A DNA stretch of 11,385 bases from Flavobacteriales bacterium UBA3376 (GTDB lineage: Bacteria > Bacteroidota > Bacteroidia > Flavobacteriales > Weeksellaceae). A program made the position numbers and the translations under genes. The stretch is from positions 67,132-78,516 of the forward strand of contig DEQC01000023.1 in the NCBI GenBank assembly GCA_002359055.1, given 5' to 3'. The notes beneath the pieces are model-generated. The model saw nothing but the letters and a program-made list of their open reading frames with translations. It ran no database searches and was not told where the DNA came from. This document shows, piece by piece, positions 1 through 8,102 of this stretch; within the stretch, counting starts at the first letter, position 1; each line of letters starts with the position of its first letter.

Positions 1-543
1 GTTTCAGAATTTTCATTGAAAGGTAAACACAATATATCAAATACCATGGCAGCTGCTACAGTTGCCAATATTTTGAAGATTCGTAAAGAAACCATTAAAA
101 GAAGTTTATACGACTTTCGAGCCGTTGAACATCGTTTGGAATTTGTGTTGAAAGTCGGTGGAGTTGAATTTATCAATGATTCAAAAGCAACCAATGTCAA
201 TGCGGTTTATTATGCCTTAGAAAGCATGAATCGAGATACAGTTTGGATCGTTGGTGGAGTTGACAAAGGAAATGATTATTCGGAATTGCTCCCTTTAGTG
301 AAAAAGAAGGTGAAAGCCATTGTTTGTTTAGGAGTGGACAATGAGAAAATCATAAAAGCTTTTGGGGATTATATTCCAAACATAGCTGAGGCAACAAATA
401 TGAAAGATGCTGTAAGAAAAGCTTATGTGTTTTCAAACAAAGGTGATACGGTGTTGCTATCACCTGCTTGTGCGAGTTATGATTTGTTTGAAAGCTATGA
501 AGACAGAGGAAATCAATTCAAAAAAGAAGTGAAACAATTGTAA
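1..543 (+). CDS. murD: UDP-N-acetylmuramoylalanine--D-glutamate ligase, 3' part (5' end outside window)
   Basis: This is the C-terminal 180 residues of MurD, the cytoplasmic ATP-dependent ligase that adds D-glutamate to UDP-MurNAc-L-Ala. The reading frame is open from base 1, so the gene begins upstream; family members are about 440-450 residues, so roughly 40% is visible. The segment starts at the end of the central ATPase domain with LKGKHNISN (visible residues 6-14), the family's GxHNxxN motif. The C-terminal ligase domain follows, with EHRLEF (about 43-48), NDSKATN (59-65), GGVDKGNDYSEL, and near the end SPACASYDLFESYEDRGNQF. The TTG at 16-18 is the leucine codon of LKGKHN, not a start. 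The stop codon is at 541-543, and ftsW begins three bases later, as expected in a dcw operon. Identification is secure; only the missing 5' end limits it. Confidence 0.96.
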   Translation, partial: VSEFSLKGKHNISNTMAAATVANILKIRKETIKRSLYDFRAVEHRLEFVLKVGGVEFINDSKATNVNAVYYALESMNRDTVWIVGGVDKGNDYSELLPLVKKKVKAIVCLGVDNEKIIKAFGDYIPNIAEATNMKDAVRKAYVFSNKGDTVLLSPACASYDLFESYEDRGNQFKKEVKQL

Positions 544-546
544 GTC

Positions 547-1761
547 ATGAAAGTGAGAATGAATATTTTATCCAAATATATCAAAGGAGATAAGTATCTC
601 TGGGCCTTTATTTTTATATTGGTCCTATTCTCATTTTTACCTGTTTATTCAGCCAGCTCAAATTTGGTTCATACAGTTGGATCTGGAACTGTGTTTTCAC
701 ATATGGGGAAACACGCAGCTTTTTTGATCATTGGAATTGGGATAATGATTGCTTTTCAAAAGGTCGATTATAAGTACTTTGGTGGAATTGCACTTTTGGC
801 AATGCCGGTGATTGCTATACTTTTATTCATTACACTTATCCAAGGAAATACCATAGAAGGAGCTAATGCTTCCAGATGGTTGACTTTGCCAGGTACATCT
901 ATTGGAATACAAACTTCGACCTTTGCGTCCATGATTTTGCTGGTTTATATCGCCAGGTATCTCACGCGTATGAATTTGAAAAAGAAGCCGATAACATTAA
1001 AAAATTCGTTGTTATATCTGTTTCTACCGATGTTTGTCATTCTGGCCTTGATATTTCCAGCCAATGGTTCGACTGCTATTATTCTATTTTTCATGTGTAT
1101 GACACTGCTGTTTGTCGGTGGTTATCCATTGAAAATTTTAGGAGCAATTTTCGGAACTGGAGTTATTTTAAGTGCAGCTTTTATTTATGTAGCATTTAAC
1201 CACAGTGAACTTATTCCAAGTTCAAGGGTTCATACTTGGCAATCGAGAATCGAAAGCTTTATGAATGATGATGGAATGGTGGCTTATCAAGTTCAACATG
1301 CAAAAGCAGCGATCAATAGAGGAGGAATCTATGGCGTTGGACCAGGGAAAAGTGCCTTTAAGCAAACTTTACCTCAATCTTCTTCTGACTTTATTTTTGC
1401 AATTATAGTCGAAGAATATGGATTGATAGGTGCTGCAGTCATCATATTTATATTCGTCATGATATTGTTCCGGATTGTAGTCATAGCCACGAAAATCCAT
1501 ACTTTTTTTGGAAAATTATTGGTTTTTGCCGTTGGGTTACCCGTAATTTTTCAAGCTTTTGTAAATATGGGTGTAGCTGTTCATTTGTTTCCTGTGACCG
1601 GACAACCTTTGCCGATGATTTCTTATGGAGGAACTTCTCTGTGGGTGACATGTATGGCATTTGGAATTATTTTGAGTGTGAGTAGAGCCATTAAATCGAA
1701 AGAAGAATTAGAACTTTTAGAAAGAAAAAATACAGATGAAGTTATCCAAGACATCGCCTAA
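547..1761 (+). CDS. ftsW: Septal peptidoglycan glycosyltransferase FtsW (SEDS family)
   Basis: This encodes a 404-residue polytopic inner-membrane protein of the SEDS family, the glycan polymerase that works with a class B penicillin-binding protein at the septum. Visible family marks are ASRWL (108-112), PANGSTA (171-177, in place of the proteobacterial PDLGT-type motif), GIYGVGPGKSAFKQTLPQSSSDF (split around 260-282), EEYGLIGA (289-296) and PMISYGGTS (356-364). Asp281 in the LPQSSSDF loop aligns with the catalytic aspartate known from RodA/FtsW. About ten hydrophobic segments run from residue 18 to 380, followed by a charged cytoplasmic tail. The first ATG (547) is used here; an ATG four codons later (559) would also fit. 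Its last 26 bp overlap murG. FtsW rather than RodA is favoured by position between murD and murG. Confidence 0.95.
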   Translation: MKVRMNILSKYIKGDKYLWAFIFILVLFSFLPVYSASSNLVHTVGSGTVFSHMGKHAAFLIIGIGIMIAFQKVDYKYFGGIALLAMPVIAILLFITLIQGNTIEGANASRWLTLPGTSIGIQTSTFASMILLVYIARYLTRMNLKKKPITLKNSLLYLFLPMFVILALIFPANGSTAIILFFMCMTLLFVGGYPLKILGAIFGTGVILSAAFIYVAFNHSELIPSSRVHTWQSRIESFMNDDGMVAYQVQHAKAAINRGGIYGVGPGKSAFKQTLPQSSSDFIFAIIVEEYGLIGAAVIIFIFVMILFRIVVIATKIHTFFGKLLVFAVGLPVIFQAFVNMGVAVHLFPVTGQPLPMISYGGTSLWVTCMAFGIILSVSRAIKSKEELELLERKNTDEVIQDIA

Positions 1762-2842
1762 AATAATCATCAGTGGAGGTGGAACTGGTGGACATATTTA
1801 TCCTGCAATTGCTATTGCGGATGAAATAAAATCTCGTATGCCTGATGCTGAAATTTTATTTGTAGGTGCCTTGGGTAAAATGGAAATGGAAAAAATTCCT
1901 AAGGTTGGATATCCAATTGTAGGCTTGCCAATTGTTGGAATCAATCGCTCTAACTTATTGTCAAACTTTAAATTCCCTTCGAAATTGATGAAAAGTCTAA
2001 AGATTTCGAATCAAATTTTGAAAGAATTTAAACCCGATGTTGCCATTGGGACAGGTGGTTTTGCGAGTGGTCCTCTTTTATGGCAAGCAGCCAAAAGAAA
2101 AATTCCAATCGTGATTCAAGAGCAGAATTCTTTTCCAGGAATTACCAATAAAATATTGAAAAATAAAGCAGCTGCGATTTGTGTTGCTTACGAAAGCATT
2201 TCTCAATTTCCAGCAAATAAAGTTAAATATACAGGAAATCCAATTCGTTCAGAATTGTTCCAAAATTTAATGAGCCCGGAAGAGGCTAAAATGAAATTAG
2301 GTTTCGATCCAAATAAAAAATTGATTTTATCGATCGGTGGAAGTCAAGGTTCGAGAACTTTAAACAATTCTTGGGAAGCTGATTTGCAAAAAATCCAAAA
2401 TGCAAATGTGCAATTGATGTGGCAAACAGGAAAGTTGGATTATCAAACAATCCAACAAAAACTTCCAGAAGAAACCAAAGGAATTCAATTCTTGGAATTT
2501 ATTTATGATATGAAAACTGCCTTCGCTGCAGCTGATTTGATAGTTTCAAGAGCTGGTGCAATGGCGATTTCAGAGTTGAGCCTTGTCGGTAAACCTTTGA
2601 TTTTAGTGCCTTATCCATATGCTGCAGAAGATCATCAAACCAAAAATGCAAAAGCATTGGTCGATGAAAAAGCAGCTTTGATGCTTTCCGATGCAGAAGC
2701 AAAGGGGAAATTGGTCGATTTGGCGTTGGAGGTGATTGAAGATGAAGAGAAACAAAAAGAATTGAGTCAAAATTTGAAGAAATTAGGTAAACCTAATGCA
2801 ACAAAAGAAATAGTTGATATTTTATTAAGTCAAATTAAATGA
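1736..2842 (+). CDS. murG: UDP-GlcNAc:undecaprenyl-PP-MurNAc-pentapeptide GlcNAc transferase (lipid II synthase)
   Basis: MurG transfers GlcNAc from UDP-GlcNAc to lipid I, making lipid II on the cytoplasmic face of the membrane. The 368-residue product is of normal family length (GT28, GT-B fold). The N-terminal acceptor domain shows GGTGGH (15-20), GTGGFASGP (105-113) and EQNSFPG (129-135). The C-terminal UDP-GlcNAc domain shows GNPIR (167-171), GGSQGSRTLN (201-210), SRAGAMAISE (271-280) and PYAAEDHQTKNA (294-305). Glu280 and the following loop correspond to the known UDP-GlcNAc contacts. The ATG at 1736 lies inside the end of ftsW and gives an N-terminus reaching the first G-loop after the usual short lead. 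The stop overlaps the murC start as ATGA. Nothing is broken or unusual. Confidence 0.97.
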   Translation: MKLSKTSPKIIISGGGTGGHIYPAIAIADEIKSRMPDAEILFVGALGKMEMEKIPKVGYPIVGLPIVGINRSNLLSNFKFPSKLMKSLKISNQILKEFKPDVAIGTGGFASGPLLWQAAKRKIPIVIQEQNSFPGITNKILKNKAAAICVAYESISQFPANKVKYTGNPIRSELFQNLMSPEEAKMKLGFDPNKKLILSIGGSQGSRTLNNSWEADLQKIQNANVQLMWQTGKLDYQTIQQKLPEETKGIQFLEFIYDMKTAFAAADLIVSRAGAMAISELSLVGKPLILVPYPYAAEDHQTKNAKALVDEKAALMLSDAEAKGKLVDLALEVIEDEEKQKELSQNLKKLGKPNATKEIVDILLSQIK

Positions 2843-4179
2843 GTGTTTTAGACAAAACATATTATTATTTTATAGGAATAGGCGGCATTGGAATGAGCGC
2901 TTTGGCTCGCTATTTCAAATTTTTGGGCAAAGAGGTTTTGGGCTATGATCGTACTTCGACTGATTTGACAATTAAATTAGAAAACGAAGGCATTGAAATT
3001 CATTATGAAGACGATATCAAATTCATTCCAAAAGAATTAACTGTAGAAAATACCTTGGTGATTTATACACCTGCAGTGCCTTCTGATCATTCTGAATATC
3101 AATTTTTTATCAATAATAATTTCGAAATTAAAAAACGTTCGGAAGTTTTAGGTGAAGTTACGGATGCGACTTATGGAATTGCTGTGGCCGGAACTCATGG
3201 AAAAACTACAACTTCATCGATTTTAGGACATATTTTACACGATGCAGATTTAGAAAGCACAGCCTTTTTGGGCGGTGTTTTAGAAAATTATAATTCAAAC
3301 TTCTTATTCAAAGGAAAAAAATATACGGTTTCTGAGGCAGACGAATTCGATCGATCATTTTTGAAGTTGTCTCCAAAAGTTGCGATTATAACTTCTATGG
3401 ATGCTGATCATTTGGATATTTATAAAGATAAAAATGATTTTGAAGAAACTTTCATAGAATTTAGTAAGAAAGTAACTGAACAACTCTTTGTTAAAAAGGG
3501 TTTACCCATCGAAAATTCATTGACATATGGAATTGAATTAGGAGCGGATTATGACGCTTTCAACATTAGAATCATCGATGGATTTTATCATTTTGATGTG
3601 AAAACACCTAATGGAATTTATGAGGATTTCACTTTGAAACATCCTGGAAAACACAATGTTGAAAATGCAACTGCAGCAATTGCAGTCGCAGATTATTTGA
3701 AGATTCCAGTTGATAAGATAAAATCGGCTTTGGAGAATTTCCTCGGTGTGAAAAGAAGATTTAACCGTTGGGACATCAAGGGTAAAGTTTATATAGATGA
3801 TTATGCACATCATCCTGTAGAATTAAATGCGCTGACAACTTCTTTGAAAGAGATGTTTCCAGACCAAAGGATTTTAGGAGTTTTTCAACCGCATTTATTT
3901 TCGCGTACAAGAGATTTTTGGGATGAATTTGCTAAAAGTTTAAGTCAATTCGACGAATTGATTTTGTTGGATATTTATCCAGCCAGAGAACTTCCTATCG
4001 ATGGGATAACTTCTGAAAATTTGCTGAAAGAAATTGATTTAAAAGAAAAAGAAGTTTGCAGTCTTTCAGAAGGATTGGAAAGGATCAAAATCAAAAGTTT
4101 TGATGTGTTGGTAACTGCAGGAGCAGGTGATATATCGACTTTGGTTCAACCGATAAAAACTTGGTTAAATGAAGATTAA
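2839..4179 (+). CDS. murC: UDP-N-acetylmuramate--L-alanine ligase
   Basis: MurC is the cytoplasmic ATP-dependent ligase that adds L-alanine to UDP-MurNAc, the first amino acid of the stem peptide. The 446-residue protein is slightly shorter than proteobacterial MurC, with all three Mur-ligase domains present. The UDP-binding N-terminus has GIGGIGMSALA (13-23). The central ATPase has GTHGKTTT (118-125), SEADEFDRSF (165-174) and MDADHLDIY (187-195). The HNVENATAAIAVA and DDYAHHPVELNA motifs follow, then QPHLFSRTRDF in the C-terminal domain. YAHHP is typical of MurC and helps exclude MurD, MurE and MurF. It starts within the murG stop (ATGA) and overlaps ftsQ by 11 bp. No murB or ddl gene follows, unlike the E. 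coli cluster, but this is normal for Bacteroidota. Confidence 0.97.
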   Translation: MSVLDKTYYYFIGIGGIGMSALARYFKFLGKEVLGYDRTSTDLTIKLENEGIEIHYEDDIKFIPKELTVENTLVIYTPAVPSDHSEYQFFINNNFEIKKRSEVLGEVTDATYGIAVAGTHGKTTTSSILGHILHDADLESTAFLGGVLENYNSNFLFKGKKYTVSEADEFDRSFLKLSPKVAIITSMDADHLDIYKDKNDFEETFIEFSKKVTEQLFVKKGLPIENSLTYGIELGADYDAFNIRIIDGFYHFDVKTPNGIYEDFTLKHPGKHNVENATAAIAVADYLKIPVDKIKSALENFLGVKRRFNRWDIKGKVYIDDYAHHPVELNALTTSLKEMFPDQRILGVFQPHLFSRTRDFWDEFAKSLSQFDELILLDIYPARELPIDGITSENLLKEIDLKEKEVCSLSEGLERIKIKSFDVLVTAGAGDISTLVQPIKTWLNED

Positions 4180-4912
4180 TTGGAAATTTGTCAAGTTTGT
4201 ATTAGGGATGAGCGTATTGATATTTTTGCTCAGTTTTTCTGCCCATCGATATTCTTCAAAACCTTTGGAAGATATTATTATCCATATAGATTATGGCGAA
4301 GGAAAATATTTCCTCAACGATAGTTTGGTGAAAAGGATAATTGATAATAGAGAAATGAAAGTGAGTCAATTTACGATGGGTCAAATCAGAGTTGATCAGA
4401 TTGAAAATTTACTCAATGATAATCCATTTGTGGCTCATACAGAAGTTTATAAAGATATCAACGGAAAGTTGAAAATAGATTTGAAACAAAAAACTCCAAT
4501 TGCACGTATCAACGATGGATTGAACAATGAGTATTATTTGGCAGAGGACTTGTCAACTATCCCATTGTCAAGCGTTTATTCAGCCCAAGTCTTGTTGGTG
4601 GGAGGAAATGTAGATGAAAATGATTATGAAGGAATTAAAAATATGATTGAAATAATAAAAGCTGATAAGTTGTTGAAAAATCATGTGATAGCAATGAGAA
4701 AGGAAGCGCCAAATTCATTTAATTTGTTAATTAACAAAGGTGACTACATCATTGAATTTGGTGAATTAGAAAGAATTGAAGAAAAATTTGAAAACCTAAA
4801 GTTGTTTTATGAACAATATCTAGGAAAAGTAGGCCTGGATTATTATGAGAAAATCAACTTAAAATTTAATAACCAAATAGTTGCAACCAAAAGAGAAAGT
4901 GATGAAAAATAG
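4169..4912 (+). CDS. ftsQ: Cell division protein FtsQ
   Basis: FtsQ is a bitopic inner-membrane protein that links early and late divisome components. The 247-residue product has a short basic cytoplasmic start (MKINWKFVKF), one hydrophobic anchor at about 8-25, and a periplasmic domain. That domain shows the POTRA/beta pattern of Bacteroidota FtsQ: NPFVAHTEVYKDINGKLKID (85-104) followed by LKQKTPIARI (105-114). FtsQ is poorly conserved across phyla, so the call rests on that motif, the single N-terminal membrane span and the position between murC and ftsA. The length is a little below the E. coli protein, as is usual in this phylum. The start lies in murC, and the end overlaps the preferred ftsA start by 11 bp. 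Confidence 0.9.
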   Translation: MKINWKFVKFVLGMSVLIFLLSFSAHRYSSKPLEDIIIHIDYGEGKYFLNDSLVKRIIDNREMKVSQFTMGQIRVDQIENLLNDNPFVAHTEVYKDINGKLKIDLKQKTPIARINDGLNNEYYLAEDLSTIPLSSVYSAQVLLVGGNVDENDYEGIKNMIEIIKADKLLKNHVIAMRKEAPNSFNLLINKGDYIIEFGELERIEEKFENLKLFYEQYLGKVGLDYYEKINLKFNNQIVATKRESDEK

Positions 4913-6263
4913 AGAAATTGCCGTAGGATTAGATATAGGAACTACTAAGATAGTAGCTATGGTCGGACGTAAAAATGAGCATGGTAAAATTGAAATTTTA
5001 GGAGTAGGAGTTTCAGAAAGTCCAGGCGTCCATAGAGGTGTAGTGACCAATATTGTAAAGACAGTTAACTCCATCAAAGAAGCAGTTGAAAAAGCAGAAG
5101 CTATGTCCGGTCATAAAATCAACGAAGTGACCGTTGGTATCGCTGGACAGCATATACGCTCTTTACAACACAGCGATTATATCACAAGAAAAAATTCTGA
5201 GGATGTGATCAATGAAGATGATTTGAAAAAGCTAACCGAGCAAGTTCACAAATTAGTGATGTTGCCCGGTGAAGAAATCATTCATGTTTTACCTCAAGAA
5301 TATAAAGTGGATAATAATACCGAAATAACGGATCCTGAAGGTATGTATGGAAGTCGTTTGGAGGCAAATTTCCACGTGGTAGTTGGACAAATCACTTCTA
5401 TTAAAAACATTGTTCGTTGCGTGAAAACCGCAGGTTTAACTCTTTCTGGTATTACTTTAGAACCTTTGGCTTCGGCTGAAGCAACTTTGAGTTGTGAAGA
5501 AAAAGAAGCTGGAGTTGCATTGATCGATATAGGAGGTGGAACGACTGATATAGCTGTTTTCAAAGACAATATGATCAGACACACTTCAGTCATTCCTTTT
5601 GGAGGCAATGTGATTACTGAAGATATCAAAGAAGGTTGCGCTATCATCGAACGCCAAGCAGAATTGTTGAAGCGTAGATTTGGTTCTGCATGGCCAGGTG
5701 AAAATAAAGAAACGGAAATTGTATCGATTCCTGGATTGAGAGGAAGAGATCCAAAAGAAATTTCTTTGAGAACACTTTCTCAAATCATCAAAGCAAGAGT
5801 AGAAGAAATTTTACAACAAGGTTATTTAGAGTTGAAACACTACGGTTGTGAGGAGCACAAAAAACAATTGATAGCCGGAGTAGTTTTAACTGGAGGCGGA
5901 TCCAAACTGAAACACATCCGTCAATTGACAGAATTCATTACCAAAATGGACGTAAGAGTGGGATATTCGAACGAACATTTGGTGGGTGAATTGACAGAGG
6001 AATTCAGTGGACCTGAATATGCAACCTCAGTTGGTTTGTTGATGAAAGCTTTAGAAGATTTGGAAGTGGAAGCCATTGAAGATGAAGTAGAAGCATCCAA
6101 AGAATTAGAAGTTGAAAACACAACTTTAAAAGCTGTAGAAGAAACAATCGTTGAAGAAAAGCAAACCAAAAATGAACGTCCTAAAGCAAAATTAACCAAA
6201 GGAACTTCAGTTTTGAGCAAGTGGACCGATCGTTTCATCAAAATGATCAACGAGACAGAGTAA
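4902..6263 (+). CDS. ftsA: Cell division protein FtsA
   Basis: FtsA is an actin-like ATPase that tethers FtsZ filaments to the membrane. The ATG at 4902 is chosen, giving 453 residues that begin MKNREIAVGLDIGTTK; a TTG-initiated form from 4881 would add seven unconserved residues. Nucleotide-binding motifs are phosphate-1 DIGTTK (11-16), phosphate-2 DIGGGTTD (209-216) and the adenosine motif TGGGSKL (330-336). The 1C subdomain typical of FtsA lies between about 85 and 165. After the actin fold comes an acidic linker (about 384-425), then a basic and amphipathic end, SVLSKWTDRFIKMINE (436-451), which fits the membrane-targeting helix that is a hallmark of FtsA. It overlaps ftsQ by 11 bp and precedes ftsZ by 39 nt. 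The E-rich linker is longer than in E. coli. Confidence 0.96.
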   Translation: MKNREIAVGLDIGTTKIVAMVGRKNEHGKIEILGVGVSESPGVHRGVVTNIVKTVNSIKEAVEKAEAMSGHKINEVTVGIAGQHIRSLQHSDYITRKNSEDVINEDDLKKLTEQVHKLVMLPGEEIIHVLPQEYKVDNNTEITDPEGMYGSRLEANFHVVVGQITSIKNIVRCVKTAGLTLSGITLEPLASAEATLSCEEKEAGVALIDIGGGTTDIAVFKDNMIRHTSVIPFGGNVITEDIKEGCAIIERQAELLKRRFGSAWPGENKETEIVSIPGLRGRDPKEISLRTLSQIIKARVEEILQQGYLELKHYGCEEHKKQLIAGVVLTGGGSKLKHIRQLTEFITKMDVRVGYSNEHLVGELTEEFSGPEYATSVGLLMKALEDLEVEAIEDEVEASKELEVENTTLKAVEETIVEEKQTKNERPKAKLTKGTSVLSKWTDRFIKMINETE

Positions 6264-6302
6264 TAAAAGTAATTAGAATAATCAGAATTAAAATATAACA
6301 AT
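6264..6302 (+). other. ftsA-ftsZ intergenic leader
   Basis: This 39-nt, A-rich and nearly G/C-free spacer is the only true gap between ftsW and ftsZ. It has no Shine-Dalgarno sequence and no clear Bacteroidota -7 box (TAnnTTTG). The A-rich bases just before the ATG fit the start context known for this phylum. Five-base inverted arms (6270-6274 and 6286-6290) are too weak to call a structure. An ftsZ promoter, if any, would more likely lie inside ftsA, but I could not identify one. Confidence 0.5.
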
Positions 6303-8024
6303 ATGACAACCACAAACTTTGAATTTGATTTACCAAAACACCGTTCTTCTCACATCAAAGTGATTGGAGTAGGTGGAGGTGGGAGCAATGCTGTCAATTA
6401 CATGTATGAACAAGGTATAGAAGGGGTTGATTTTGTGGTCTGCAATACAGATGCTCAAGCCTTGAATAGCAGTCCTGTACCAAATAAAGTTCAGTTAGGA
6501 CAAGCGACAACCGAAGGACTGGGTGCAGGTGCAAATCCTGAAGTAGGTGAGCAAGCAGCTTTAGAAAGTATAGATGAAATCCGTGGTTTACTCGATGAGA
6601 GAACCAAAATGGTTTTTATTACCGCAGGTATGGGTGGTGGTACTGGTACTGGTGCTGCGCCTGTTATAGCTGGTGTAGCTAAAGAAATGGGAATTCTTAC
6701 CGTGGGAATTGTTACTGCGCCTTTCTATTTCGAAGGAAAAATGAGATTGGAGCAAGCTGAAGCTGGTATCAAAGAAATCCAAAAAAATGTTGACTCTTTG
6801 ATCGTTATCAATAACGATAAATTGCGTGAACTCTATGGAAATTTAGGATATAGAGCAAGCTTTGCTAAAGCCGACGAAGTTCTAACTACTGCTGCAAGAG
6901 GTATTGCTGAAGTTATTACGAAACATTACGATACCAATATCGACCTTCGTGATGCTAAAACTGTTTTGGCAGATTCCGGAACTGCAATTATGGGAACTGG
7001 AATCGCAAGTGGTGAAAATAAAGCAAATGAAGCCATCACTGCAGCCCTGGATTCTCCATTGTTGAATAACAATAAAATCTCAGGTGCTAAAAACGTACTT
7101 CTTTTGATCGTTTCAGGTGAAAATGAAGTGACCATGGATGAAATCGGTTTGATCAACGAATACATCCAAAAAGAAGCTGCTGGTAATGCAAATATCATCA
7201 TGGGAGTTGGTCAAGATTTAGAATTGGGCGACAATATAAGCGTTACTGTTGTTGCAACAGGATTTCCAGCGGAAGACCAAATCTATACAGGTGTTGAAGA
7301 TGAAAAAGTAATTCATCGATTAGAAGATGATCAACCCATAGTGAAAAAGCTTTCTCCAGAAACTCCTTTTCCTGTCAATGTGAAAAAGGATGTTACTGAA
7401 ACTCCAAAAAATGATCAAAATGTTCAAAATCAAGAAGAAGTTGAAGTGAGATACGTTTTGGAAGAAGAGGAAGAAATTGAAACGAAAGTTGAAGAAACTC
7501 CGGATGATGAATTCATTTTGCAAACAAGAGAAACTCCATCTGATAATGAATTGAAATTTGAATTTGAAGATGAAAAAGATGAAGAGGAAATAGTTTCTCA
7601 ACCAATGATGTTTACTTTGGATGATTTGGATGAAATTGAAGATGTTCAACTTCCATCATTGAATACTCATTCATCAAATGTTCAAACCCAAAGTGAAGAA
7701 CAACATGAAGATGTGATCATCGAAACTCAAAAAAGAACTTTTGAAGAAATTGATGAAGATCCAACTGAAGCTCCAATTTCAAACTCTCTTTCTAAAACAA
7801 TTGAAGAAAGAAGAGCAAGATTGAAACAATATAATTATAAATTCAAATCTGTTCTGAAAGATAAATCAATTGACGAATTAGAAAGTATGCCAGCATACAA
7901 AAGACAAGGTCTTGAATTGACAGGTAGAGAAGAAAAATCACCTTCTGATTATATCATCTCAAAAGATGTAAATAATGAAACCAAAATCAGACCGAATAGC
8001 TTTTTACACGATAATGTAGATTGA
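6303..8024 (+). CDS. ftsZ: Cell division GTPase FtsZ
   Basis: FtsZ is the tubulin homologue that polymerises into the cytokinetic ring. The 573-residue product is much longer than E. coli FtsZ (383) because of its linker. The GTPase domain (about 15-325) shows GVGGGGSNAV (22-31), NTDAQAL (48-54), the tubulin signature GGGTGTGAAP (111-120) and the T7 synergy loop NIDLRDAKTVL (212-222), where Asp214 and Asp217 match the GTP-hydrolysis aspartates. Residues about 335-500 form a D/E-rich low-complexity linker. A conserved C-terminal stretch (RRARLKQYNYKFKSVL, then YKRQGLEL) ends in RPNSFLHDNVD (563-573), the tail peptide of Bacteroidota FtsZ, expected to bind FtsA. Only one sensible ATG exists. 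It closes the dcw cluster and is followed 32 nt later by a terminator. Confidence 0.98.
   Translation: MTTTNFEFDLPKHRSSHIKVIGVGGGGSNAVNYMYEQGIEGVDFVVCNTDAQALNSSPVPNKVQLGQATTEGLGAGANPEVGEQAALESIDEIRGLLDERTKMVFITAGMGGGTGTGAAPVIAGVAKEMGILTVGIVTAPFYFEGKMRLEQAEAGIKEIQKNVDSLIVINNDKLRELYGNLGYRASFAKADEVLTTAARGIAEVITKHYDTNIDLRDAKTVLADSGTAIMGTGIASGENKANEAITAALDSPLLNNNKISGAKNVLLLIVSGENEVTMDEIGLINEYIQKEAAGNANIIMGVGQDLELGDNISVTVVATGFPAEDQIYTGVEDEKVIHRLEDDQPIVKKLSPETPFPVNVKKDVTETPKNDQNVQNQEEVEVRYVLEEEEEIETKVEETPDDEFILQTRETPSDNELKFEFEDEKDEEEIVSQPMMFTLDDLDEIEDVQLPSLNTHSSNVQTQSEEQHEDVIIETQKRTFEEIDEDPTEAPISNSLSKTIEERRARLKQYNYKFKSVLKDKSIDELESMPAYKRQGLELTGREEKSPSDYIISKDVNNETKIRPNSFLHDNVD
7305..7802 (+). other. 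Acidic low-complexity linker of FtsZ
   Basis: This stretch encodes about residues 335-500 of FtsZ, rich in Glu and Asp with scattered Gln, Ser, Thr and Pro, and with runs such as EEEEEIE and EDEKDEEE. It separates the GTPase domain from the conserved tail. It is expected to be disordered and to act as a flexible tether. The frame stays open to the conserved C-terminal peptide, so it is a real part of the protein and not a frameshift. Confidence 0.85.
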
Positions 8025-8056
8025 AATAATTAAATTTTTAGATTGGTTATTTGATT

Positions 8057-8102
8057 CACCCTCTAAACATCATTGTTTGATTTAGAGGGTGTTTTATTTT
8101 TT
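8057..8102 (+). terminator. Rho-independent terminator after ftsZ
   Basis: A perfect 11-bp stem pairs 8057-8067 (CACCCTCTAAA) with 8081-8091 (TTTAGAGGGTG) across a 13-nt loop. It is followed by a T-tract at 8092-8102 interrupted by one A. It lies 32 nt after the ftsZ stop and would end the dcw transcript. The convergent cupin gene stops at 8094, inside the T-tract, so its transcript also reads through the inverted repeat. On that strand no U-run follows the stem, so efficient termination is predicted only in the ftsZ direction. Confidence 0.9.

Noticed and set aside
16..543. A complete small gene starting at TTG 16
   Set aside because: The frame is open from base 1, and the TTG is the leucine of the MurD LKGKHNxxN motif, so this is the 3' part of murD.
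876..1199. Open frame of 107 codons on the + strand inside ftsW
   Set aside because: It is an out-of-frame shadow of ftsW with no family motifs, and it overlaps conserved ftsW sequence.
4881..4901. TTG start for ftsA, seven codons upstream of the ATG
   Set aside because: The added residues are not conserved in FtsA, and the ATG at 4902 gives the usual short lead before GLDIGTTK.
6270..6290. Hairpin between ftsA and ftsZ
   Set aside because: It has only five A-T pairs around an 11-nt loop, which is too weak to be a terminator or a regulatory structure.
5294..7649. Several minus-strand open frames opposite ftsA and ftsZ
   Set aside because: They are antisense to highly conserved coding sequence, have low-complexity or unrecognisable products, and have no gene-like spacing.
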